DNA of 64,000 nt from an uncultured Oxalobacteraceae bacterium. Its GTDB lineage: Bacteria; Pseudomonadota; Gammaproteobacteria; Burkholderiales; Burkholderiaceae_D. The translations under genes were made by a program, and so were the position numbers. Positions 45,223 through 54,142 of this stretch are shown piece after piece; position 1 is the first letter of the stretch; every line of letters begins with the position of its first letter. The notes beneath the pieces were generated by a model. That model ran no database searches. It was not told the DNA's origin and saw only the letters and a list, made by a program, of their open reading frames with translations. The stretch covers positions 1 to 64,000 of the forward strand of contig CAITOF010000036.1 of assembly GCA_903893945.1 (NCBI GenBank), read 5' to 3'.

Positions 45223-46224
45223 TTACCGGGACAGGTCCACCACGACCCGGCCACGACTCTTACCCGCCATCATGTCACCGGCAATCGCCGCGATACCGTC
45301 CAGTCCGGTCACACGTTCCGCATTGGCCAATTTTGAAAAATCCAGATCGCGTGCCAGACGCGCCCATGCTTTTTCACGATAGGGGTTGGGGCACATGACC
45401 GAATCAATGCCAAGTAATTTAACACCGCGCAAAATGAACGGCATCACGGTGGTGCTCAAGGCAAAGCCACCCGCCAGGCCGCAGGCTGCAACCGCACCCT
45501 GGTAGTCCATTTCTGCCAGCAGCCGGGCCAGAACGGTGCCGCCCACCGTGTCGACCGCGCCAGCCCATTTCTGTCCTTCCAGCGGTTTCGGTGCAACCTT
45601 CCATTCTTCACCGCCAATAACGTCGTTTGCACCCAGACTGGTCAGGTATTTCCGGGTGACCTCATTGACGTCGCGGGTCAGGGCAGTGACGTCATAACCT
45701 AACCGGGACAGCAACAGGATTGCCACGGAGCCGACACCGCCGCTGGCACCGGACACAATGATTTTGCCCGATTGGGGTGTAATACCGGCTTCTTCCAGCC
45801 CCATAACGCACAGCATGGCGGTGAGTCCCGCGGTACCGATCGTCATTGATTGATGCAGGCTGATGGAGGCCGGCAGGGGCAAAAGCCATTCTGCCTTGAG
45901 TCGCTGTACCTGACTGTAACCGCCCCAGAAGCGTTCGCCGACGCTCCAGCCGGTCAGGATGACCTTGTCGCCGGGCTTGAATTGAGGGCTGGATGATTCG
46001 ATGACGTCGCCGGCCAGATCGATGCCGGGCACCATGGGAAACTTGCGAATGATTTTGCCGGTGCCGGTGACAGCCATGGCGTCTTTATAATTGATCGATG
46101 AGTACCGGACGTTTACCAGTACCTCACCTTCAGGCAGTTCGGCCCTTGTCAGCTGTTCAACCGAGGCGCTGGTCTTGCCTTCCTGTTCACGCAATACCAG
46201 GGCTTTAAAAGATGATGATGTCAT
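45223..46224 (-). CDS. acuI: Acrylyl-CoA reductase-like MDR oxidoreductase (AcuI/YhdH)
   Basis: A 333-residue zinc-independent medium-chain reductase of the YhdH/AcuI group, which reduces acryloyl-CoA to propionyl-CoA with NADPH. Visible are SSINYKDAMAVTG near 39-51, the GIDLAGDV block, the nucleotide-binding SGASGGVGSVAI near 150-161 and LGANDVIGGEEW. ATG 46224 is used with TGGAGAA upstream; the frame is open further upstream inside the thioesterase gene. It is the last gene of the five-gene catabolic operon and lies 25 bp after the thioesterase. Confidence 0.88.
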   Translation of the reverse strand: MTSSSFKALVLREQEGKTSASVEQLTRAELPEGEVLVNVRYSSINYKDAMAVTGTGKIIRKFPMVPGIDLAGDVIESSSPQFKPGDKVILTGWSVGERFWGGYSQVQRLKAEWLLPLPASISLHQSMTIGTAGLTAMLCVMGLEEAGITPQSGKIIVSGASGGVGSVAILLLSRLGYDVTALTRDVNEVTRKYLTSLGANDVIGGEEWKVAPKPLEGQKWAGAVDTVGGTVLARLLAEMDYQGAVAACGLAGGFALSTTVMPFILRGVKLLGIDSVMCPNPYREKAWARLARDLDFSKLANAERVTGLDGIAAIAGDMMAGKSRGRVVVDLSR

Positions 46225-46249
46225 TCGTGGTTCTCCAGTAATCAGGATT

Positions 46250-46654
46250 TCAGGACTTGAGTTTCTGTATGGTGTCAAAGACAGATTGCGGGAAGGGCGC
46301 GGTTTTGGGTATGCGTACATCGACATGCAGGCATACAAAATCGCAGGTCGCAATCAGCTCGTCACCGCGTTTCATTTCATGGTACGTAAATAACCGTTTT
46401 GCATCGCCGTCTTTAATCGTGCTGGTAATGGTGAGGGCATTGCCGGCCTTGGCCTCGCGCAGATAGCGGATCCGCGACTCGACGGTATATGTGGAGTAGT
46501 CGCCGGAATCACGATAGCGGGCACCGAGACCGGCTGCGTCCAGCACGATATCCAGCGTTGTGCTGAACGGCAGAAGATAATAGCCGTCGCTGAAATGGTG
46601 GTTATAGTCACACCATTCCGCAGGCACGTCAAAGGTATAGTCGTCGATGCGCAT
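46250..46654 (-). CDS. Hot-dog-fold acyl-CoA thioesterase
   Basis: A 134-residue 4-hydroxybenzoyl-CoA-thioesterase-like protein. The motif EWCDYNHHFSDGYYLLPFS fits the active-site helix region of this family (Asp in DYNHH), followed by TYTVESRIRYLREAKAGNAL. The sequence resembles the thioesterase domain fused to carnitine dehydrogenase (betainyl-CoA thioesterase) more than YbgC. ATG 46654 is 5 bp after the hydratase stop; a GTG start at 46678 is also possible. It may release a product from CoA in the operon's pathway. Confidence 0.8.
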   Translation of the reverse strand: MRIDDYTFDVPAEWCDYNHHFSDGYYLLPFSTTLDIVLDAAGLGARYRDSGDYSTYTVESRIRYLREAKAGNALTITSTIKDGDAKRLFTYHEMKRGDELIATCDFVCLHVDVRIPKTAPFPQSVFDTIQKLKS

Positions 46655-46658
46655 GTCG

Positions 46659-47471
46659 CTAATTATATTTTTCTTCACGCCACTTTAACGCCGCTTTCAG
46701 GCCCTGCGCGGCTAATACGGCATTGAATTCGGCGGATTCGGGAGTTTCTGTTGATTCGATGATGATATCCGTTTCGAGCGCCGCCAATAAGGCCTGCCGC
46801 ATGCCCATGATATCGTAACTGCGGTTAATCGCCTGTTTGGTATAAGTGATGGCGGTTCGGTCCAGTGCCGCCACTTTTTTCGCCAGAACCAGGCCCACCT
46901 CAAGGTGTTTGCCTTCGTCGGCCACCTGGTTAATCAGGCCCATGTCGTAGGCGCGCTGTGCACTGAGCCTGTCTTCACCGGTTAACAGTAATTCCTTGGC
47001 ATGCTTGGGACTGATCAGCCAGGGCAACAGCATGGCGACAATGCCACTGCCGAACTTGGGTTCGGGTTCTCCCATTCTGCATCCGGCGCTGGCTATCGTC
47101 ATGTCGCAGGCCACCGCCAGTTCCAGGGCGCCACCCAGACAGAATCCGTGCAGAGCCGAGACCGTCGGTTTGGGCGAATTCCAGAAGCGCATGATCAGGT
47201 CAAAGTCTTCTTCGAGCTCTTTGCGTTTTTCGGCAAGGCCACTACCTGCCGTGCCACCGGCCAGATCAAATCCGGCTGAAAACGCACGGCCATTGCCGTG
47301 CACCAGAATCGCGCGAACCAGGTCATCCGCTTCGGCAAGGTCGAGCGCATGGTGCAGGTCCGCCTTCATGGCGTCGTTAATCGCGTTCAATTTTTCAGGT
47401 CGGTTCAGGGTGATAATGCCGACAGAGCCTTCGCGGCTGAAAGCGACGGTGGACATGGTGGGTTGTGTCAT
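46659..47471 (-). CDS. Enoyl-CoA hydratase/isomerase family protein
   Basis: A 270-residue crotonase-fold protein. The oxyanion-hole region is AFSAGFDLAGG near 63-73 and HGFCLGGALELAVACDMTIAS near 107-127; acidic residues in GGALELA and MGEPEPKFGSGI could be the catalytic pair. Crotonases hydrate, isomerise or hydrolyse acyl-CoA esters, so the exact reaction is open. It begins 1 bp after the CoA synthetase stop and 5 bp before the thioesterase, indicating a tightly coupled operon. Confidence 0.9.
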   Translation of the reverse strand: MTQPTMSTVAFSREGSVGIITLNRPEKLNAINDAMKADLHHALDLAEADDLVRAILVHGNGRAFSAGFDLAGGTAGSGLAEKRKELEEDFDLIMRFWNSPKPTVSALHGFCLGGALELAVACDMTIASAGCRMGEPEPKFGSGIVAMLLPWLISPKHAKELLLTGEDRLSAQRAYDMGLINQVADEGKHLEVGLVLAKKVAALDRTAITYTKQAINRSYDIMGMRQALLAALETDIIIESTETPESAEFNAVLAAQGLKAALKWREEKYN

Positions 47472-47472
47472 C

Positions 47473-49566
47473 TCAGGTCGTCCCAGGTTGGGTAATGACT
47501 AATGCGTCAACAGCCGTACAGCCTGTTTGCGACAGTTTCAGCGGATTGACATCCATCTCGGCAATCAGGTCACCGCATTCACTGGCAAGCCGCCCCATGT
47601 TCACAAGGGCAAGGGTCAGCGCACCAATGTCATACGGCGCGGCACCACGCACGCCCTGCAATATCGGCCAGATAGCCAGCCGTCGGACCAGATTTTCTGC
47701 CGTGGGCAGATCAATTGGCGCCAGGGCAAGTTGCCGGTCGTTGAACATTTCAATGTAAATCCCGCCGCTGGCGATCATGACAAGCGGGCCGAACTGACTG
47801 TCGTTGACTATACCGAATGCAATTTCAATGTCACCCGAAATCATGGGTGCCAGAATCACACGCGGGCCAAGGCGTTGCGCCATGTCCTGATAGGCCGCTC
47901 TCAGTTCGTCTTCGTTTTTCAGATTCAACCTGACGCCACCCACATCGGACTTGTGCAGAATGTCGGGCATCGCGGTTTTCAATGCAAGTGGAAAGCCGAT
48001 ATCCTTGGACTGGATGATGACGTTATTGAGGTTGTCGCCGGTCTGGCACTGGGGCGCGTGTATCCCGTAAGCCTGGAGCAGCTGCAAGCCTTCGTTTTCC
48101 GATATCGGCGTCGCCTCGGACAACCGTTTGCGCCACAAGTCGCGGACACTTTTTTCTGAGGGTGCCGGTGCACGGACGGGTGGCTTTGCCTGTGCGTCGC
48201 GATATTCGAAAGCATGTTTAATGGCAAGCAATCCGGTATGAGTTCCATCCAGTACCGGTATGCCTTCGGCGACAAGGCGTTTGGCCAGATCCTGTGTGTC
48301 TGTGCCAACATGGTTGGTCAGAACGGCCAGGGGCTTATTCGTGCGTCTGGTGACACGACGTACTGCAATCGCAAAATTTTCATGCAGGGAAAAGCCGCTG
48401 GTCAGGTCCGCCACGAGCAGGCCCATGGCCGTGTTCGGATCATCCATCAGGGCTTGCAGGCAGTTTTCATAAATGGCCAGATAATTGGCGCCCGTTCCCC
48501 AGGCATCGAGCGGGTTGATGGGCTCGAGTCCGACATCAAGGTTTTCGGTCAGCAGGGCGGTGGTCGCCGGTGTTATCGCTGCCATCGGCACGCCAAGATC
48601 ATCGGCCAGATCAACCAGTACTTCGCGCTCGCCGCCCGAATCGAGAATGGCTGCCAGACCGCCTGGCTGCGCACGGCGCGCACCGGATAACAGTTGCGCG
48701 GTGGCCGCCAGCTCATCCAGTGTCTTAACGCGAATAACCCCGTAGCGGTCAAACAGCGCTTCGAAAACGGCGTCGTTACCTGCTATGGCACCGGTATGGC
48801 TGATCGCCATGGCCGCACCCGATTCAGTCCGACCCGCTTTTAAAACGATAATCGGAATACCCCGGTCCTTTGCTTTGGCCAGCGTGGCAACAAACAGTTC
48901 CGGATCACGCACGGTTTCGAGAAACAGGGCGATTACGCGGGTACTGTCCTGCTGTAGGGCGTAATCCATGAAGTCCGCCACCGTGGTATTGAGTTCCTGC
49001 CCGGTTGAGGCGGCCAGATTGAATTTCAGTTTCTGGTCATTCCACAAAAGTGCCGTCAGTGCGGAGCCTGACTGACTCAGATAAGTGACATGACCCTGGG
49101 CCAGGTCGCGCGGCAGGTACTGGATGAAAGCACGCAATGAACAGTCGTGGTTATAAAAACCCATGCAGTTCACACCACAGACCACGACGCCTGCCTGCTG
49201 TGCTTTTCGATGCAGACGCTGGATCAGTGTCGACCCGGCTTCATTGGCCAGGATACCGCTGGAAAAAATGATGACCGCACGAATACCCAGTCGTATCACT
49301 TCATCCAGTGCCGCTTCAATGCGCTCATTACTGAGCGCCAGCATGGCCATGTCGACCTTTTCCGGCAGCGCGGAAAGGGAAGGGAAACAGGCAAAGCCCT
49401 CAATTTCCCGGTATTTGGGATTGACTGCATAAGTCCGGCCCTTATAGCCAGACCGGTGCATTTCAAGCAGCATGTCGTTGCCGACGGAATCCAGCTGGTT
49501 CGACGCCCCCACCAGGGCAATGGATTGCGGGTTCAGCAAACTGTCCAGGCGATGGGGTTGCGTCAT
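47473..49566 (-). CDS. Acetate--CoA ligase (ADP-forming) family protein
   Basis: A 697-residue ADP-forming acyl-CoA synthetase in which alpha and beta domains are fused. The N-terminal CoA-binding domain begins LLNPQSIALVGASNQ (10-24), the phosphorylated His257 lies in ISHTGAIAGNDAVFEAL, and the C-terminal ATP-grasp region (PLALKTAMPDILHKSDVGGV) follows near 520-540. No GNAT domain is attached. Such enzymes activate short or branched acids; in DddX of Psychrobacter a member cleaves DMSP. The gene starts 36 bp after the aminotransferase. The substrate is undetermined. Confidence 0.9.
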   Translation of the reverse strand: MTQPHRLDSLLNPQSIALVGASNQLDSVGNDMLLEMHRSGYKGRTYAVNPKYREIEGFACFPSLSALPEKVDMAMLALSNERIEAALDEVIRLGIRAVIIFSSGILANEAGSTLIQRLHRKAQQAGVVVCGVNCMGFYNHDCSLRAFIQYLPRDLAQGHVTYLSQSGSALTALLWNDQKLKFNLAASTGQELNTTVADFMDYALQQDSTRVIALFLETVRDPELFVATLAKAKDRGIPIIVLKAGRTESGAAMAISHTGAIAGNDAVFEALFDRYGVIRVKTLDELAATAQLLSGARRAQPGGLAAILDSGGEREVLVDLADDLGVPMAAITPATTALLTENLDVGLEPINPLDAWGTGANYLAIYENCLQALMDDPNTAMGLLVADLTSGFSLHENFAIAVRRVTRRTNKPLAVLTNHVGTDTQDLAKRLVAEGIPVLDGTHTGLLAIKHAFEYRDAQAKPPVRAPAPSEKSVRDLWRKRLSEATPISENEGLQLLQAYGIHAPQCQTGDNLNNVIIQSKDIGFPLALKTAMPDILHKSDVGGVRLNLKNEDELRAAYQDMAQRLGPRVILAPMISGDIEIAFGIVNDSQFGPLVMIASGGIYIEMFNDRQLALAPIDLPTAENLVRRLAIWPILQGVRGAAPYDIGALTLALVNMGRLASECGDLIAEMDVNPLKLSQTGCTAVDALVITQPGTT

Positions 49567-49602
49567 GGTTGTGCTTTTTAAATGTCGACCGGAACTACCT
49601 GG

Positions 49603-51030
49603 TTACGCCGCTTTGACCAGGGAAATTCCCAGCTCTTCCTGTAATTCGTGCATGGTCACCACAATGGCCTCGCGCAGAATGGCAAACATGGTATCGATCT
49701 GTTCTTTGGTGATGACCAGCGGTGGTGAAAACACGCACTGGTTGACCAGCGGACGCACCATCAAACCACGCTCCTGACAGTGACGGTCAATGCGCGCGCC
49801 CAGATCGGTGTCGAAGGCCAGCCATGCTGCATCATCTTCATGCTGGTCTTCCAGTTGTTGTACAGAGCATTCAATACAGCCGACCAGTCCCATACCGCGT
49901 GCATCAAACACCAGGGGAATGTCAGACAGCTCGTGCAGTTTTTTCTGGAAATAGGGGCCGATTTCGCGGACGTGTTCCAGCAGCTTTTCGCGTTCAATAA
50001 TCTCGATGTTTTTCAGTGCCGCAGCGCAGGCAACCGGATGGCTAGAATAGGTAAAGCCGTGACCGAATGAAGCACCTTTGGAATGATCACCACTGATTTC
50101 CCTGATGAGCCGGTCAGAAATCAGGCAGGCACCCAGCGGCAGGTAACCGGAGGTCAATCCTTTTGCGCAGGTAATCATGTCTGGCACCACGCCAAACACC
50201 GCTTCAGACGCGAACCAGTAACCGAGGCGACCGAATCCGGTCACAACTTCATCAGCAATAAACAGCACGTCGTATTTCTTGCAGACTTCCCAGCAACGTT
50301 TGTAGTAATTCTGTGGCGGCACGACCACGCCGCCAGAAGCCAGTATGGGTTCGGCAATGAATACAGCCACCTTATCGGCACCGATCTGCAAAATACGATC
50401 TTCCAGATCCTTTACTTTGGCGTCTTCAAAGGCCTGCAGACTCATTCCTTTCGGACGTTTGGCAGGATTGACGTGCGGCAGGAAATGGATGGTATCGGAG
50501 CGCAGGTCAAAGAAGTTCTTGTCGCGATCCTTCCCGGTGACCGATGCGGCCAGATGCGTCGAGCCGTGGTACGCATTTTCACGGGAGATGATGTGTTTCT
50601 TGTTGGGGCGGCCCTTGACATTGTTATAGAACTGGACAAACCGCAGTGCCGTGTCGACCGCCGTCGAACCGCCGGTAGTCGAGAACACGTGTTTCAGATC
50701 GCCAGGGGCCATGTCAGCCAGTTTTTTTGCCAGCAGCGCCGGCGTGGACGAGGTCAATGAAAACGGATTCATGTAAGGCAGTTTCATCATCTGTTCGGCT
50801 ACCGCATCGGCCATTTCCTTGCGGTTATAGCCTATCTGCACGCACCACATGCCGCCGGGGCCATCAATCAGTTTGTTATTATTTTCATCATAAATATAAA
50901 TACCGTCGCCGCTGGTGATGATGGTGCGGTCTGCATTTTCCACGTCGCCAAAGTATTCCCATGGATGCAGAATGTGTTTGGCATCGTTCTCTTTAATTTC
51001 CTGATTGGTCAATGTGTTATTGGTCGTCAT
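49603..51030 (-). CDS. Class III (omega-amino acid) aminotransferase
   Basis: A 475-residue PLP enzyme of the aspartate aminotransferase superfamily class III (beta-alanine/GABA/diamine type). The PLP lysine is Lys290 in TCAKGLTSGYLPLG, the pyridine-binding Asp260 is in FIADEVVTGFGR, and PLP-phosphate loop residues lie in TTGGSTAVDTALR near 118-130. It is the first gene of the leftward operon, divergent from the LysR gene, so it probably opens the pathway by removing an amino group from an omega-amino acid or amine. The donor cannot be named from sequence. Confidence 0.92.
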   Translation of the reverse strand: MTTNNTLTNQEIKENDAKHILHPWEYFGDVENADRTIITSGDGIYIYDENNNKLIDGPGGMWCVQIGYNRKEMADAVAEQMMKLPYMNPFSLTSSTPALLAKKLADMAPGDLKHVFSTTGGSTAVDTALRFVQFYNNVKGRPNKKHIISRENAYHGSTHLAASVTGKDRDKNFFDLRSDTIHFLPHVNPAKRPKGMSLQAFEDAKVKDLEDRILQIGADKVAVFIAEPILASGGVVVPPQNYYKRCWEVCKKYDVLFIADEVVTGFGRLGYWFASEAVFGVVPDMITCAKGLTSGYLPLGACLISDRLIREISGDHSKGASFGHGFTYSSHPVACAAALKNIEIIEREKLLEHVREIGPYFQKKLHELSDIPLVFDARGMGLVGCIECSVQQLEDQHEDDAAWLAFDTDLGARIDRHCQERGLMVRPLVNQCVFSPPLVITKEQIDTMFAILREAIVVTMHELQEELGISLVKAA

Positions 51031-51157
51031 GATGTTTCCCTTGATATAATGTTTGCCTGCTGCATGCTGATTCTATTTTTTCACCCAGTTTGTTATGAAA
51101 AAATAAAGAATTGAGTTTGATTAATCTGTTTGTGTGGCGTCTTTTAGGATAGTGCTG

Positions 51158-51181
51158 ATGTTCGCCATATTATACGAACAT
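51158..51181. promoter_or_regulatory. ATGTTCG-N10-CGAACAT inverted repeat, probable regulator site
   Basis: A perfect 7-bp inverted repeat (51158-51164 and 51175-51181) in the 253-bp gap between the aminotransferase and LysR starts. An imperfect T-N11-A-like palindrome is typical of LysR-type operators; this one would suit the neighbouring regulator. The surrounding gap is AT-rich. Confidence 0.5.
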
Positions 51182-51283
51182 TCAATAGATGACAAATAGA
51201 ACTAATTGCGTTAAGGTGTCAATTATTTGTACATCTGGTCTTTTTATAAGACATTATTTATACGCCGTTATACTGAGTCAGCC

Positions 51284-52159
51284 ATGGAAAAAATAGCACT
51301 TCCGCCTTTAATCGCTGTGCGCGCCTTCGAAGCGGCCGGACGTCTCGGCAGCTTTGTTGCCGCCGCTGAGGAGCTGCATGTCAGCCATCCGGTCATCAGT
51401 CATCATATAAAGAACCTTGAAGACAACCTCGGCGGCAAGCTGTTCGACCGGGGTCCGCGCGGCGTGATACTCACGGAGGCGGGTACGCGTTACTTCAAGC
51501 GGATCAACAATGCGCTGACCATAATTTCGGAAGCGAGCCGTACCTTCTCGATACAGGTTACCGAGCAGAAGGTACGCCTGGTGGTGATTCCCGAATTCAG
51601 TACGCGCTGGTTGCGGCGTCATCTGCCCGAATTTCGCCAGCAGTATCCCCATATCAAAATTTCCATTGAACCGAATGCCACCCTGGTTGAAATTAATCCG
51701 GCCAAGGCCGACCTGGGGATCAGCTTTGATACGCGAGATGCGTTAAAAGGGGTGGTTACCTCCCTGCACAGTCCCGAAATTTTCCCGGTCTGCAGTCCGA
51801 GGTGGCTGGCCAACCAGAAAAACAAACCGTCGTCAGCGGCGGATTTGTCAAACCGCTATCTGCTGCACCAGGATGACGGAAGCTGGTGGGAAAGCTGGTT
51901 CCTGTCTCAGGGTATTTCACGTTCGGTGGATTCGGACATCACTTATCTGAGCGGCGACGAAGTGATTGAGCTGGCGATCGCCGGTGAAGGGGTGGCACTG
52001 GTCCCGGAAATCCTGATCAGGGAAGAACTGCGCACTAAAAAGCTTATCCGCCCGGTTGAAGGCGCGGCCATTATTGCTGACCTGCAGTTGATTTTACCCT
52101 ACGGGCCGGTCAGCGAAGCGACCCAGCTTTTTATCGACTGGCTGGTGGCGTCACTGTAA
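51284..52159 (+). CDS. LysR-family transcriptional regulator, GcvA-like
   Basis: A 291-residue regulator with an N-terminal winged helix (LPPLIAVRAFEAAGRLGSF at about 6-24, AAAEELHVSHPVISHHIKNLED) followed by a periplasmic-binding-like effector domain. The RAFEAAGR..SF..AAEEL..S..VS..I pattern resembles GcvA/AmpR-type regulators. ATG 51284 is used; TTG 51227 is open but gives an unlikely extension. It diverges from the catabolic operon and presumably controls it in response to a pathway metabolite. Confidence 0.9.
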   Translation: MEKIALPPLIAVRAFEAAGRLGSFVAAAEELHVSHPVISHHIKNLEDNLGGKLFDRGPRGVILTEAGTRYFKRINNALTIISEASRTFSIQVTEQKVRLVVIPEFSTRWLRRHLPEFRQQYPHIKISIEPNATLVEINPAKADLGISFDTRDALKGVVTSLHSPEIFPVCSPRWLANQKNKPSSAADLSNRYLLHQDDGSWWESWFLSQGISRSVDSDITYLSGDEVIELAIAGEGVALVPEILIREELRTKKLIRPVEGAAIIADLQLILPYGPVSEATQLFIDWLVASL

Positions 52160-52161
52160 AG

Positions 52162-52821
52162 TTATTCGCCCAGTACCTTACGCAGCCAGTTGCCGATATC
52201 GACAATTTCTTCCATGCACACGGTATGCGGCATGGCATATTCATGCCATTCGATCGGGTAGCCGAGCTGAATCAGCAGGTCGCGGGACTGTTTGGCACGC
52301 GCAATGGCAATGACCGGATCCGCTGTGCCATGTGCCATGAAAATCGGCGTGGCCTGATTCGCGCCATGCCGTTCTTTTTCCACCGTCTGATTCAGCGGCA
52401 GATAGCCCGACAGACACAGCAGACCGCTTAAGGCCCCGGTGTGTCGCAAACCGGTCTGCAGGGCCATGGCACACCCCTGAGAAAACCCGGCCAGTATGAT
52501 TTTTCTGGCGCCGCCCGATTGCTCGATCTGAATCAGCTCTTCAATCGCCGCCTGGGAAACCCGCAATCCCGCTTCATCTTCGCGGCTGACAATATCGCCG
52601 GAGCGAATGTCATACCAGGCTGGCATCACATAGCCACCATTGACGCTGACAGGAATATGGGGGGCGTTAGGGAAAACGAAGCGGATGGCAGGACAACCGC
52701 GCAGATCCAGTTCCTTGACGATGGGGACAAAATCATTGCCGTCGGCGCCCAGGCCGTGCATCCAGATGATGGAGACAGACGGATGGGCACCCGTTTCAAG
52801 TTTAATGGTCGATAGCGTCAT
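52162..52821 (-). CDS. Carboxylesterase/phospholipase-type alpha/beta hydrolase
   Basis: A 219-residue cytoplasmic hydrolase of the YpfH/EstB type (Abhydrolase_2). The nucleophile is Ser114 in AGFSQGCAMAL, the likely acid is in HGTADPVI near residue 168, and the His lies in PHTVCMEEI near 199. An early WMHGLGADGNDF block supplies the oxyanion hole. It hydrolyses carboxylesters; the physiological substrate is unknown. It is the last gene of the yjgA-mog unit, 11 bp after mog, and ends 2 bp from the convergent LysR stop. Confidence 0.92.
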   Translation of the reverse strand: MTLSTIKLETGAHPSVSIIWMHGLGADGNDFVPIVKELDLRGCPAIRFVFPNAPHIPVSVNGGYVMPAWYDIRSGDIVSREDEAGLRVSQAAIEELIQIEQSGGARKIILAGFSQGCAMALQTGLRHTGALSGLLCLSGYLPLNQTVEKERHGANQATPIFMAHGTADPVIAIARAKQSRDLLIQLGYPIEWHEYAMPHTVCMEEIVDIGNWLRKVLGE

Positions 52822-52832
52822 GGCAGTGTCGT

Positions 52833-53468
52833 TCAGGTGGAGGGGGTGGGGGCAGGCCTGACAGCCGATTTCGGTCGAAAAGCCTTGCAGACGGCCGGAT
52901 TGGTCTCGATGTAAGGGCCGCCGATCAGGTCGATGCAGTACGGAATCGCGGCAAAAATACCCGGTACGCGGGTCTGGCCGGCGTCATCGCGCAATCCTTC
53001 CAGCGTTTCCTTAATTGATTTTGGCTGGCCGGGCAGGTTTAACAGCAACGCGGCATGATCCGGGGTTTCCCTGATGACGGCGACCTGGCGTGACAGAATC
53101 GCCGTGGGTACAAAGTGCAGACTGATCTGGCGCATCTGCTCACCAAAACCGGGCATCTGCCGGGTTCCTACGGCCAGCGTCGCTTCCGGAGTAACATCGC
53201 GTCGCGCCGGCCCGGTACCGCCCGTGGTTAGCACCAGATGGCAACGCTGCTGGTCGACCAGGTCTATCAACGTGGCTTCAATAAGCGCGCGTTCGTCAGG
53301 GACAAGGCGTGTCGTGAGGTGATAGGGACTTTGCAGGCAGCCGGCCAGCCAGTCCTGCAACGCCGGCAGGCCCAGGTCCTGATAGGTTCCCGACGAGGCG
53401 CGGTCAGAAACCGAGACCAGCCCGACGCGCAATGAATCGGCAGTCGAGGAATCAGAAGTGCCCGGCAT
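52833..53468 (-). CDS. mog: Molybdopterin adenylyltransferase
   Basis: A 211-residue MoaB/Mog-fold enzyme that adenylates molybdopterin before molybdenum insertion. The motif LTTGGTGPARRDVTPEATLAV, in pieces near 84-104, and LLLNLPGQPKSIKETLEG near 158-175 identify it. Starts at 53468 or 53471 both follow a plausible position; the frame is open to 53528 but without family similarity. It overlaps the end of yjgA and precedes the esterase, so it lies in that operon. Confidence 0.93.
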   Translation of the reverse strand: MPGTSDSSTADSLRVGLVSVSDRASSGTYQDLGLPALQDWLAGCLQSPYHLTTRLVPDERALIEATLIDLVDQQRCHLVLTTGGTGPARRDVTPEATLAVGTRQMPGFGEQMRQISLHFVPTAILSRQVAVIRETPDHAALLLNLPGQPKSIKETLEGLRDDAGQTRVPGIFAAIPYCIDLIGGPYIETNPAVCKAFRPKSAVRPAPTPST

Positions 53469-54060
53469 CATCCCCGTCCTCGCTCTCTTGCGCGGCATCG
53501 TCGTCCGTGCCATGTTTGCTGCCGGCATGCAACTGTTTCAGAATCTGGAAAATTTCCCGATATGCTTTGGGTGGTTTGCTTTCAGCCTGTTCTTTGCGGG
53601 CATTGCGTATCAGGGTCCGCAGATGCTGGGCATCTAGCTCGGGATGCTGTTCCAGTAACTCGGTCAGCGCTTTGTCGTCGGCCAGAAGTTTGTCGCGTTT
53701 TTTCTCAAACGAATGCATGGTCGCTGTTTCTGCCTTGGACGCACCCCGCCAACTGTCTATCGTGCGCTGAATCGTGGCGACTTCTTCCGGTTCCAGAGTG
53801 CGCATTTTTTTGCCGACATACTGCAGTTGCCGGCGCCGGCCTTCGTGGTCCTTGATCAACTGGCATTCCAGAATGGCATCCCGAACATCATCCGGCATGG
53901 GAACGCGTTTGACGCGGTCACGGGGCTGGTCGATTAATTCCTGTCCCAGCTTTTGCAGTGCAGTCATTTCCCGTTTTAACTGGGATTTGGAGGGGCGTTC
54001 GTATTCCTGTTCGAATTCGGTGCTTTGGAATCCGCAAGAGCCGCGATTTGGATTTGGCAT
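53452..54060 (-). CDS. yjgA: YjgA/DarP ribosome-associated protein
   Basis: A 202-residue UPF0307/DUF615 protein, DarP, which helps late 50S subunit assembly. The family blocks are RPSKSQLKREMTALQKLGQEL near 22-42, RVKRVPMPDDVRDAIL, and ARKEQAESKPPKAYREIFQIL near 164-184. A strongly acidic C-terminus (SKHGTDDDAAQESEDGDDAG) is present. It is divergent from pmbA, the standard betaproteobacterial arrangement, and overlaps mog by about 16 bp. Confidence 0.95.
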   Translation of the reverse strand: MPNPNRGSCGFQSTEFEQEYERPSKSQLKREMTALQKLGQELIDQPRDRVKRVPMPDDVRDAILECQLIKDHEGRRRQLQYVGKKMRTLEPEEVATIQRTIDSWRGASKAETATMHSFEKKRDKLLADDKALTELLEQHPELDAQHLRTLIRNARKEQAESKPPKAYREIFQILKQLHAGSKHGTDDDAAQESEDGDDAGHF

Positions 54061-54142
54061 AGGCGTATTGTTTGTTTTTATGTATCTGAAAGACTGTTAT
54101 GATACCCTTTTTAACCCTGTCTCCAAAGACCTAAAACGACCC

